Shown here piece by piece: positions 17,069 through 25,614 of a stretch of 64,000 bases of DNA. Every line of letters begins with the position of its first letter. Position 1 is the first letter of the stretch. The translations under genes and the position numbers were made by a program. The stretch lies in contig JAATFD010000053.1 in NCBI GenBank assembly GCA_015655375.1, positions 62,001 to 126,000 on the forward strand. Reading direction: 5' to 3'. The notes under the pieces were generated by a model, which made no database searches, was not told where the DNA came from, and saw only the letters and a program-made list of their open reading frames with translations. This DNA is from Actinomycetales bacterium. Lineage in GTDB: Bacteria > Actinomycetota > Actinomycetes > Actinomycetales > Actinomycetaceae.

Positions 17069-19279
17069 TCAGCCGCCGTTCTCGGTCGTGCTCTCGTCCT
17101 TGTTCTCGGTTCCGCCTCCAGTGGTCGACGTGTCCGTCGGCGTGGATGTCGGTGTTGAGGACTTCGGCGTGGTCGTCGGCGTCGGCTCTTCCGACGACTC
17201 GTCCTTCTTGGTTTCCGTCGGCGTCGGCGTCGGCGAGGTCTTCCGTGTCGGCTCCTCACTCGGCTCCTGCGTCTGGGGCGCATACGTCGGCGTCGCGGCA
17301 GCGGACGGCGTGCGGGTTGAGGTCGTCAGCCACGGGAAGTCCTCGTCCTCGTCACCCGCGGTCGCGACCCGCATGTACTGCAGCCAGACATCCGCCGGCC
17401 AGTCTCCGCCGTGGAACTGTTTCAGGTCACCGATGTTTGTCAGCGCCTCCTGCTCGCCGTTCTCACCCGACTGGTACATCGACACGGTCGTCACGACCTT
17501 CGGCGTGAAGCCGACGAACTGCGCCGACATCTGATTCTCGGAGGTACCCGTCTTCCCGGCGACCGTCAATCCGAGCTTCGCCGCCTTCTCGCCCGTTCCA
17601 CCGCTCTGCATCACTGACTCGAGCGCCGGCATGATCGTCGAGACGTCACCTGCGTCGAAGACCCGCACCGCTGTCGTGTCCGTCGTGAACAACGAGGTTC
17701 CCTTCGAGTCCTGGACCTCGCGCACGATGTGGGGCGTGATCTCCTGGCCGCCGTTCGCCAGCGTCGCATAGGCATGGGTCAGGTCGATGTTGCGCGGCGA
17801 GGACGTCCCCAGCACGTTGAGCAGTGTCGAGTCGAGACCGGGTGTCGATTCCGGGATGCCCGCATCGATCGCCGCCTGCATCGTGTTCGCGGGCCCGACC
17901 TTCTCGTTGAGTGCGACGAAAGCCGTGTTGATCGAATTCTGCGTCGCCGTCTTCAGTGTGACGCGTCCCCACGAAACACCGCTGTCATTCTGAATCTGGT
18001 GATCGGTCAACCCGGTAAAGGACTGCGGGGAATTCCCGTTGAAGACATCGCCGATGCCCCCACCCTGCTGGGCATAGGCGAGCAGGGCGAAGGGCTTGAT
18101 CGTCGACCCGGCCATGGCGGTGTCCAACGTGACCGCGTTTTGTTGTCGCTTCTGGTAGTCCGACCCCGCATATTCGGCGAGGATCTCTCCCGTCGTCGGG
18201 TCCACCGAGGACAGGGCCGTATGCATCGTGTCGGTGTTCCACTTGTCGACCTGTGTCATCGACTCGGCCGCCTGGACCGCTGCATCCTGGTCCGTCTTGT
18301 CGATCGTCGAGATGATATGGAGCCCACCGGTGTCGATCTGCTCATCAGTGAACGTCCCGGCATCCCCCAATTCCTCACGCACCTGCTGCAGCAGATAGCC
18401 GGTCGTTCCGGTCAGGGACGCTGTCGACGCTTCGGCCGGATCGATCGTTGTCGGGAAGGTCGCTTGTTGTGCATCCTCCTGCGAGATCCATCCGTCTTCG
18501 ACCATGAGGTCGATGACCCGCTGCCAGCGGACCTGCGCCTGATCGGCATCGACCGCGGGATCCCACGCGGACGGTGCCGGGATGATCCCGGCCAGCATCG
18601 CAGACTCGGACAGGGTGAGATCCTTCGCCGAGTGCCCGAAGTAGGCCTTCGAGGCGGCCTCGACACCGTAGGCCCCGCGCCCGAAGTAGATCGTGTTCAT
18701 GTAATTGCCGAGGATCTCGTCCTTCGTCTGCTCACGGTTGATCTTGACCGCGAGGACGGCCTCCTTGATCTTGCCCGTGTACGAGGTCGTCTCCCCCAAG
18801 TAGTAGCGCTCGACGTACTGCTGGGTCAGCGTCGACCCACCCTGGCGGTCGCCACCGGTCAGATTGTTGAGAAGAGCGCGGGCAATTCCCTTGAAGTCGA
18901 TCCCGGAGTTCGTGTAGAAGGTCCGATCCTCGGAAGCAACGACGGCCTCACCGACGTAACTCGGCAACGTCCCCTCGTCGACGATCGTCCGGTTGACGTC
19001 GGAGAGCGCACCCATCTCCGTGGTGCCGTCCGAGTAGTAGACGGTCGTCGTCTGGGCGAGCGCGACCTGGTCAGCCTCGGGGACCTGGAGCTTGGCGTAC
19101 AGGAAGAGGAACGCTCCCATGCCGACGATCAGGAGCCCGAGGACCGTGAAGACGATCCCCAACCCGATCCGTCGCCCCCAGCGGCGACCACGGCTGCGTC
19201 TGCGGGCGTGCCGTGTTCTCGTGGCCGGGGACGCGGGAACTACTTGATCCCAGTCCATCTTCCCGTTCGAACTCGCCAC
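17069..19279 (-). CDS. Class A penicillin-binding protein (transglycosylase/transpeptidase)
   Basis: A 736-residue bifunctional peptidoglycan synthase. A basic cytoplasmic N-terminus is followed by one membrane anchor (about 38-62). The glycosyltransferase domain has catalytic E117 in ASEDRTFY, GGSTLTQQ (148-154) and the RGAYGVEAASKAYFG motif. The transpeptidase domain has S392 and K395 in GSTIKPF, an SxN motif near QNSINTAF and a KTGTSE motif. The last 80 residues are a Pro/Thr/Ser/Glu-rich tail outside the membrane, with no PASTA domain. The GTG start has GGAAAGG upstream. It polymerises lipid II flipped by MurJ, which is also in this window. Confidence 0.93.
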   Translation of the reverse strand: MASSNGKMDWDQVVPASPATRTRHARRRSRGRRWGRRIGLGIVFTVLGLLIVGMGAFLFLYAKLQVPEADQVALAQTTTVYYSDGTTEMGALSDVNRTIVDEGTLPSYVGEAVVASEDRTFYTNSGIDFKGIARALLNNLTGGDRQGGSTLTQQYVERYYLGETTSYTGKIKEAVLAVKINREQTKDEILGNYMNTIYFGRGAYGVEAASKAYFGHSAKDLTLSESAMLAGIIPAPSAWDPAVDADQAQVRWQRVIDLMVEDGWISQEDAQQATFPTTIDPAEASTASLTGTTGYLLQQVREELGDAGTFTDEQIDTGGLHIISTIDKTDQDAAVQAAESMTQVDKWNTDTMHTALSSVDPTTGEILAEYAGSDYQKRQQNAVTLDTAMAGSTIKPFALLAYAQQGGGIGDVFNGNSPQSFTGLTDHQIQNDSGVSWGRVTLKTATQNSINTAFVALNEKVGPANTMQAAIDAGIPESTPGLDSTLLNVLGTSSPRNIDLTHAYATLANGGQEITPHIVREVQDSKGTSLFTTDTTAVRVFDAGDVSTIMPALESVMQSGGTGEKAAKLGLTVAGKTGTSENQMSAQFVGFTPKVVTTVSMYQSGENGEQEALTNIGDLKQFHGGDWPADVWLQYMRVATAGDEDEDFPWLTTSTRTPSAAATPTYAPQTQEPSEEPTRKTSPTPTPTETKKDESSEEPTPTTTPKSSTPTSTPTDTSTTGGGTENKDESTTENGG

Positions 19280-19418
19280 ACCATCTGCCTTTCCGGAGGG
19301 TACAAGCCATCAGGGTACGCAGAGAAGCTGAGATGTCCACACAGAATGTGGCTCAGTCACCCGTGATGCGCGAGCACGTGGCCGAACGATTCCGCTCCTG
19401 ATCAGCGTCGAACAGGGG

Positions 19419-19446
19419 CGGACCCGGCATGGCCGGACCGGGTCCG
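19419..19446 (-). terminator. Terminator-like hairpin after gnd
   Basis: CGGACCCGG (19419-19427) pairs with CCGGGTCCG (19438-19446) in a 9-bp stem with a 10-base loop, 17 bases downstream of the gnd stop. It separates gnd from the penicillin-binding protein gene on the same strand. Confidence 0.6.
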
Positions 19447-19462
19447 ACTGCCGGACGTGAAG

Positions 19463-20935
19463 TCAGTCCCACTGCTCCTCGGGACGGCCCTCAACCGCCC
19501 ACAGGGTGTGGAAGGTCCCCGGCCTGTCGATGCGGTGGTAGGTGTGCGATCCGAAGAAATCGCGCTGACCCTGGACCAGCGCCGCGGGCAGACGGTCGGC
19601 CCGGATCGTGTCGAAGTACGACAGGGACGAGGCGAACACCGGGATCGGGATTCCCGCCTGTGCCGCGAGCGCGACAATTCGCCGCAGCGAGGGGATCGCG
19701 GACTCGATGCGCGAGGCGAAGGGCGCGGAGGCCAGCAGCAGCGGGAGGTCCGGTTCGCCCTCGTAGGCGGCCGTGATGTCGGCGAGGAACCCGGCGCGGA
19801 TGATGCACCCGGCGCGCCAGATCTTGGCGAGCGCTCCCTTGTCGATCGTCCAGCTGTAGGTCGCGGCGCCCTCGGAGATCTCGTCGAAGCCCTGGGAGTA
19901 GGCGACGATCTTCGAGGTGAACAGGGCCTGGCGCACGTCCTCGATGAACGCGTCGCGCGCGCTCGCGTCGCTGAGGTCCAGCGCCGTGGCCTGCCCGTCG
20001 AGCGGGCGGGCGGCCTCGCGCTGCTTGACGCCCGACGAGGCGCCGCGGGCGAAGGTGGCCTCCCCGATGCCGGTGACGGGAACCGCGAGGTCGAGGGCGG
20101 TCTGAACCGTCCACTTGCCCGTGCCCTTCTGGGAGGCCTGGTCGACGATGACATCGACCAATGGCCTGCCGGTCGAGGCATCGACCTGGCGCAGGACCTC
20201 GGCGGTGATCTCGATGAGGTAGGAGTTGAGCTCGCCCTCGTTCCACGAGGAGAAGATGTCAGCGAGCTCGGCGGGTGAAGCGCCCAGCCCGTGGCGCAGC
20301 AGGTCGTAGGCCTCGGCGATGACCTGCATGTCGGCGTACTCGATGCCGTTGTGGACCATCTTGACGAAGTGGCCGGCGCCATTCTCCCCAATGTGGGTGC
20401 AGCACGGCTCGCCCTCGTAGTGGGCGGAGATCTTCTCGAACATCGGGCCGAGGCGGTCGTAAGACTCCTGGGTTCCGCCGGGCATGATCGAGGGGCCCCA
20501 CAGAGCGCCCTCCTCGCCACCGGAGACGCCCGCGCCGACGAAGTGGAGGCCGCGTTCGCGGGCCCGAGCCTCGCGACGGATCGTGTCGGTGAACAGAGAG
20601 TTTCCGCAGTCGACGATGATGTCGCCGGGCTCCATGCGCTCGGCGAGTTCCTCCATGACGGCGTCGGTGGCGGCGCCCGCCTGGACCATGATGATCGCGA
20701 CGCGCGGGCGCTCCAGCGAAGCGACGAAGTCGTCGATGCTCGCCGAGGGGATGAACGTTCCCTCCGAGCCGTCGCCGTGGACGGTGATGAGCTTCTCGGT
20801 GCGGCCGATCGACCGATTCGTCACGGCGGTGCGGTACCCGTTGCGCGCGAGGTTCCGCGCGAGATTCGAGCCCATCACCCCCAGTCCATAGACTCCGATG
20901 TCAGCGCTGGCGGGGGCTGGGGTGTCGATGGTCAT
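19463..20935 (-). CDS. gnd: 6-phosphogluconate dehydrogenase (decarboxylating)
   Basis: A 490-residue enzyme of the oxidative pentose phosphate pathway. It converts 6-phosphogluconate to ribulose 5-phosphate and CO2 and makes NADPH. The Rossmann motif GLGVMGSNLARN is at residues 17-28. The catalytic region has GAGVSGGEEGALWGPSIMPGG, with KMVHNGIEYADMQ (catalytic lysine in HFVKMVHN) further on. The length is typical of the long form. In several actinobacteria gnd lies between dnaN and recF, but here it is elsewhere. The 221-base gap upstream holds nothing I can identify. Confidence 0.96.
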   Translation of the reverse strand: MTIDTPAPASADIGVYGLGVMGSNLARNLARNGYRTAVTNRSIGRTEKLITVHGDGSEGTFIPSASIDDFVASLERPRVAIIMVQAGAATDAVMEELAERMEPGDIIVDCGNSLFTDTIRREARARERGLHFVGAGVSGGEEGALWGPSIMPGGTQESYDRLGPMFEKISAHYEGEPCCTHIGENGAGHFVKMVHNGIEYADMQVIAEAYDLLRHGLGASPAELADIFSSWNEGELNSYLIEITAEVLRQVDASTGRPLVDVIVDQASQKGTGKWTVQTALDLAVPVTGIGEATFARGASSGVKQREAARPLDGQATALDLSDASARDAFIEDVRQALFTSKIVAYSQGFDEISEGAATYSWTIDKGALAKIWRAGCIIRAGFLADITAAYEGEPDLPLLLASAPFASRIESAIPSLRRIVALAAQAGIPIPVFASSLSYFDTIRADRLPAALVQGQRDFFGSHTYHRIDRPGTFHTLWAVEGRPEEQWD

Positions 20936-21156
20936 TGCTGGAGTACCTCCGCGACGTCAGGATGTGTGGCGTGATGCCGAGGTCATTGTATTCGCAGCGA
21001 TGCGGACGCGCCCACGGTGGTCTGTCAGGAAGCGGGGCTGCGTTGTCCCTTGCGACCGGGGTCAGCCCCCGTGGTGTGCAGGTTTCCCATTGCTGTCCGT
21101 TCAGCTGGCAACTACCCGTTCAACAACCCGGCCACCAATCGACGAAACCGCCTGCG

Positions 21157-22734
21157 TCAGCCCTTGGCTCGATGCTGGCGGTCGTGGTCTGAGGCAGCCA
21201 GCTCGGCGACCTGCGCCTGGACGTCCTCGCGACCCCACCAGGCCAACAGCTCCTGCTTTGCCTCGTCCTCGCCGAGCGGGCCTCGCTCCATACGCTGTTC
21301 GAGGAGGAAGTCGCGCGCGAGCTTGACGACCCGACCCGGCCCGATGCCCAACACCGTCATGATCTGGTCGCCGTCCAGATCCGGCCGGATCGAGTCGAGC
21401 TGTTCCCTCTCCCGCAGCGCCGCAATCCGCGTCTCGAGATCGTCGTAGGCGGCCGACAGGTGCATCGCCTTGCGACGGTTGTGCGTCGTGCAGTCGGCAC
21501 GCGTGAGCCGATGGAGGCGTTCGAGTTGGTCGCCAGCATCGGTGACGTAGCGCCGAACCGCCGAGTCCGTCCACCCCGTCTCCCCATACCCGTGGAACCG
21601 CAGGTGAAGACCGACCAGCTTGACGACCGCGTCGGTCGTGTGATGGTCGAAGCGCAGCGCCTTCATCCGCTTGCGCGTCAGCTTCGCCCCGACGAGCTCA
21701 TGATGATGGAAGGACACGGTGCCGTTCGCCTCGAAACGGCGGGTCGCGGGCTTGCCGACGTCATGCATGATCGCCGCGAAACGGAGGATGAAGTCGGGCG
21801 CAGGCACCGGCCCGTCGGGCCCGGTCTCCAAGGCGATCGCCTGGTCGAGGACGGTCAACGTGTGTTCGTAGACGTCCTTGTGCCGGCGGTGCTCATCGTG
21901 GGTGTTGACCAGCGCGGAGAACTCCGGGAGGACAACGTCGCACACACCCGTGTGGACCATCAGTTCCAGGCCCCGGCGCGGGAACGCCCCCACCATCAGA
22001 CGTTCGAGTTCGGCACGGATCCGCTCCGCCGAGACAATCTCGAGGCGCGCAGCCATTTCCGTCATCGCATCCATGACGTCCTCGTCGACATCGATGCCGA
22101 GCTGAGAGGCGAAGCGAGCGGCACGCATGATCCTCAGTGGATCATCGTCGAAGGACTGGATTGCGGACACCGGGGTCCGCAGCCGACCGTCAGCCAAGTC
22201 CTCCAGCCCGCGGTGCGGGTCGACCAGGGCCATGCCGGGCAGCCGCATCGCCATCGCATTGACGGTGAAGTCCCGTCGGGTCAGATCCCCCTCCAGCGTG
22301 TCCCCATAAGTCACTGCCGGCTTGCGGGAGCCGACCTCGTAGGAGTCCGTCCGGTACGTCGTCACCTCAACGGTCAGGTGGCCTTTACGCGCTCCGATCG
22401 TCCCGAACTCGCGGCCGACGTCCCAGACCGCCTCACCCCACTGCTTGAGGAGCGTTTCGGTCCGTTCGGGACGTGCCGAGGTCGTGAAGTCGAAATCGTG
22501 AGGGGTCACGCCCAGGAACGCGTCGCGCACCGGCCCACCGACCAGAGCGAGCTCCTCGCCGGCATCCTCGAAGACGTGCCCAAGGTCGACGACCCCGGCC
22601 GGAAGCTTGGCAAACGCCACCCTCGCGTTGGCGAGCAGCGACGGCACGTCCTGGGCGGCCGCGGGCGGACATGTGGGAGCACCGGCGGAGGGAACGGGGG
22701 ACGTGGGGGGGACGAACGCGGACTGGTCACTCAT
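21157..22734 (-). CDS. cca: CCA tRNA nucleotidyltransferase with HD domain
   Basis: A 525-residue class II nucleotidyltransferase that adds CCA to tRNA 3' ends. The head domain has LVGGPVRDAFLGVTPHDFDFTTSA with the two catalytic aspartates. RRDFTVNAMA and the RIMRAARFASQLG neck follow. An HD phosphohydrolase-like domain contains RFAAIMHDVGKP. The first 30 residues are Pro/Ala-rich and not conserved. I place the start at the ATG at 22734; the ribosome site is weak and an upstream in-frame start is possible. It is divergent from the NUDIX gene, as in other actinobacteria. Confidence 0.93.
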   Translation of the reverse strand: MSDQSAFVPPTSPVPSAGAPTCPPAAAQDVPSLLANARVAFAKLPAGVVDLGHVFEDAGEELALVGGPVRDAFLGVTPHDFDFTTSARPERTETLLKQWGEAVWDVGREFGTIGARKGHLTVEVTTYRTDSYEVGSRKPAVTYGDTLEGDLTRRDFTVNAMAMRLPGMALVDPHRGLEDLADGRLRTPVSAIQSFDDDPLRIMRAARFASQLGIDVDEDVMDAMTEMAARLEIVSAERIRAELERLMVGAFPRRGLELMVHTGVCDVVLPEFSALVNTHDEHRRHKDVYEHTLTVLDQAIALETGPDGPVPAPDFILRFAAIMHDVGKPATRRFEANGTVSFHHHELVGAKLTRKRMKALRFDHHTTDAVVKLVGLHLRFHGYGETGWTDSAVRRYVTDAGDQLERLHRLTRADCTTHNRRKAMHLSAAYDDLETRIAALREREQLDSIRPDLDGDQIMTVLGIGPGRVVKLARDFLLEQRMERGPLGEDEAKQELLAWWGREDVQAQVAELAASDHDRQHRAKG

Positions 22735-22873
22735 CGGAACCAAGCGTGCCACGTCCTCCGGCGCCCGTCGAAGCTCCGGGCGGTGACGCATCCCTCGTCT
22801 GTGTCACAAGCGGAGCCCACCGAGAAGACGGGCGGTCCAGAGGTTGCCCAGTGATCCCGCCTAGAGTGGGATC

Positions 22874-23410
22874 ATGCCTGCCCGACCGACTGACCGACGC
22901 TCTGGGATTCCCCACCCTCCGCGCCGCCATGCGTCGACGAAGGCCGCTCACCCCCAGTCCTCCCACCTGCCGATCGTCGGAGAGACCTCTGCCGGCGGCC
23001 TCGTCGTCGACGTCGTCCACGGTGTGCCCCATGCGGCCATCATCGCGCGACGCAATCGTGCGGGCCGGATCGAGTGGTGTCTGCCGAAGGGGCATCTGGA
23101 GGGCGAGGAGACCGTCGAGGAGGCCGCCTTGCGCGAGGTCAGTGAGGAGACCGGTATTCAGGGTCGGATCATCCGTCACCTTGCGACGATCGACTATTGG
23201 TTCTCCGGGCCGGACCGCCGGGTCCACAAGGTGGTCCACCATTTCCTCATGGGATACGTCTCCGGGGACATCACCGTCGAGGGAGACCCCGACCACGAGG
23301 CCGAGGCCGCAGCCTGGTCCCCGCTGCGCGACCTGGTCCATCAACTCGCTTATCCCAATGAACGGCGGATCGTGGGGATCGCCCTGGACCTCCTCTACCG
23401 GGACAGCTGA
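22874..23410 (+). CDS. NUDIX hydrolase
   Basis: A 178-residue NUDIX protein. The Nudix box GHLEGEETVEEAALREVSEETGI is complete, including the REVSEE core that binds Mg2+. Such enzymes cleave nucleoside diphosphates linked to another moiety; the substrate is not predictable here. It is the first gene of a conserved actinobacterial cluster (NUDIX, DUF6049, MurJ). Its stop codon overlaps the next ATG by one base. Confidence 0.92.
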   Translation: MPARPTDRRSGIPHPPRRHASTKAAHPQSSHLPIVGETSAGGLVVDVVHGVPHAAIIARRNRAGRIEWCLPKGHLEGEETVEEAALREVSEETGIQGRIIRHLATIDYWFSGPDRRVHKVVHHFLMGYVSGDITVEGDPDHEAEAAAWSPLRDLVHQLAYPNERRIVGIALDLLYRDS

Positions 23411-25614
23411 TGGACGGGCACCGCTTCCTCTCCGCGTTGGTCATCCCCGTTCTGCTGGGATTGGCAGCCCCCGTCCTGTCCGCTCCTTCCGCGAGCGCCG
23501 CCGACGCAGCCGACACGTCCACGGGGTCCACCGCCCGTCCCACTGTCATGGGAACGACGAACGTCGACGACTCCCAGGGGTTGGACGTCGCGATCGATGG
23601 CCTCACGCCGACAGTTCTGACGACCCAATCCGAGGTGACGATCACCGGTTCGGTGACCAACACCTCCGACGTCGCCGTCGCCGCGCCCGAGCTCCAGGTC
23701 TTCTTCCAGTCGCGCACCCCCGTCTCGACCGATGAGCTGACCCGCTTCCTCTCAGGCACACAGTCGACTGGCCCACAGGTCGCCTCGACGACCCTCGAGG
23801 GCCCCCTCCCGGCCGGGACCAGCACCACCTTCTCCGTGACGGTTCCCACCAGCGATCTTCCGCTGGGTGATTCCTTCGACTGGGGCCCGCGGGGGCTGAC
23901 CGTGCGGGCAGCTTCGGGACAGGCTTCCGGGCAGGATCGGACGATCCTCACGTGGGACTCCGACTACGAGGTCGCCAACACCGTCCTCAACACTGTGATC
24001 CCGTGGACATCGGGGACGGATGCGGACGAGTCAAGCGTCCTCTCGCTAGCGCGCACTGACGGAGCGACCCTCGCGGTGGATCCAGAAGTCCTGTCGACGG
24101 ATGATGAATCGGGTCAGTCCGGGGATTCCCAGCAGTCCGCGACCGACTCCGCCTCGCCGTCCTCGTCGGCGAGCGCCAGCCCCTCGACCTCGTCCACACC
24201 CTCGGACTCCCTGTCACAGAACGCGTCGCCGGAGACCTCCACCTCACCCGACCCGTCCGCCTCCGCCACCATGTCCGGGGACGCCGGTCCGTCCACGACG
24301 CAGAGCGGAGCCCGGGTAAGCGTTCTCGCCCATCAGCTGATGACCACCGCGGACGAGATCGTCGCCCTGCCCCGCTGGGACGCGGATCCCGGGGCCCTCG
24401 CCCTGGGAAATGACGACACCCTCCTCGATCTCGCCCAGAATTCCCGGCAGAGCCTGGCATCCGCGGATCCCACGGGCACCGCCACCGTCATCGACGACGT
24501 CGTGTGGCCCGACGCCTCGACCTTCGGACGTCAGCTGTTGGAGAAGGAACAGGGTCAGGTTGTCATCGCCCCCACGGGTCAGGTGGCGCCCAGCGCCGAG
24601 TTGACCTTCACGTCGGTCTCCCGCGTCGAGGTCGATGCCGCCAGTGGACGCACGTCCACCACGGGCGCCACCGATTCGACGACGACGGTCCTGACCTCTC
24701 AGGCAGACATCTCAGACCTCCTCGGGTGGCAGACGTCCTCCTCTGCCGATGATCTCGACGCCCGTCAGGTACTGCAAGCGCTCACCGCGATCATCACCCG
24801 GGAGAAGCCGAACGAATCGCGCACGCTGTTGGCCACGGTCCCCCGATCGACGCCGATCAACGACCAATTGGTCGGACGGGTCCAGGCACTGGTCCAGTCC
24901 CGCTGGATCTCGCCCGCCGCCTTCAGCACCGTCCGTGACTCCGCTCCCACTGACCAGGAACGCAGCGTCGTCACCGATAGTGCCCTCGATGAGGCGACCA
25001 CCCGAAGTTTCCAGACGATCTCTGACTCACTCGAACAGATCGATCCCCTCGCCCAAGCAATTTCCGACCCCGATGCGCTCACCACACAAATGGAGGACCT
25101 CGCCCTTCGAAGCCTGTCCGCCTCGCTGACCGAGCAGGAACGCGACGACCAGACGAACGCCCTGACCGACCGGGTCACCACGCTGCTCGGCTCTGTGCGC
25201 GCTGAGCCGTCGGTGACGGTGAACCTCATCAACAAGTCGGCGAATTTCCCGGTGCGCGTCACCAACGACCTCGACTGGGACGTCACGGTCCGCGTCTCCC
25301 TGACGCCCTCAGATCCGCGGCTGCGGGTGACCTCTACCCAGGAAGCGACGATCCCCGCGCGTTCGACCACTCCGGTTGAGGTCCCCGTCTCTGCGATCGG
25401 ATCAGGCAACATCGAGGTGGTGTATCGGGTGACGACCCCTGACGGGCACGTCCTCGACGACACCCAGTCCGTCACCGTGCGCATGCGCGCCGGGTGGGAG
25501 GACACGGCCACCACCGTCATCGCCATACTGCTCGCGGTCGCTCTGGTGACCGGCGTGGCCCGAACCGTGCGCCGACGCAGACCTCCGTCGACGACCACCG
25601 AGGAGGATGCATGA
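23410..25614 (+). CDS. DUF6049 family secreted/membrane protein
   Basis: A 734-residue exoprotein. It has a signal peptide (residues 1 to about 30, ending SASAA), beta-rich domains, a Ser/Thr/Pro-rich stretch around residues 230-300, and a C-terminal membrane anchor TTVIAILLAVALVTGVA followed by a basic tail. Proteins of this family lie next to murJ in many actinobacteria, and their function is unknown. The start overlaps the NUDIX stop (TGATG) and the end overlaps the murJ start (ATGA), so the three genes are translationally coupled. A role in cell-envelope assembly is inferred from context. Confidence 0.85.
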   Translation: MDGHRFLSALVIPVLLGLAAPVLSAPSASAADAADTSTGSTARPTVMGTTNVDDSQGLDVAIDGLTPTVLTTQSEVTITGSVTNTSDVAVAAPELQVFFQSRTPVSTDELTRFLSGTQSTGPQVASTTLEGPLPAGTSTTFSVTVPTSDLPLGDSFDWGPRGLTVRAASGQASGQDRTILTWDSDYEVANTVLNTVIPWTSGTDADESSVLSLARTDGATLAVDPEVLSTDDESGQSGDSQQSATDSASPSSSASASPSTSSTPSDSLSQNASPETSTSPDPSASATMSGDAGPSTTQSGARVSVLAHQLMTTADEIVALPRWDADPGALALGNDDTLLDLAQNSRQSLASADPTGTATVIDDVVWPDASTFGRQLLEKEQGQVVIAPTGQVAPSAELTFTSVSRVEVDAASGRTSTTGATDSTTTVLTSQADISDLLGWQTSSSADDLDARQVLQALTAIITREKPNESRTLLATVPRSTPINDQLVGRVQALVQSRWISPAAFSTVRDSAPTDQERSVVTDSALDEATTRSFQTISDSLEQIDPLAQAISDPDALTTQMEDLALRSLSASLTEQERDDQTNALTDRVTTLLGSVRAEPSVTVNLINKSANFPVRVTNDLDWDVTVRVSLTPSDPRLRVTSTQEATIPARSTTPVEVPVSAIGSGNIEVVYRVTTPDGHVLDDTQSVTVRMRAGWEDTATTVIAILLAVALVTGVARTVRRRRPPSTTTEEDA

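Noticed and set aside
17729..19366. Long antisense open frame over the penicillin-binding protein
   Set aside because: It has no recognisable domain and arises from the codon bias of the real gene.
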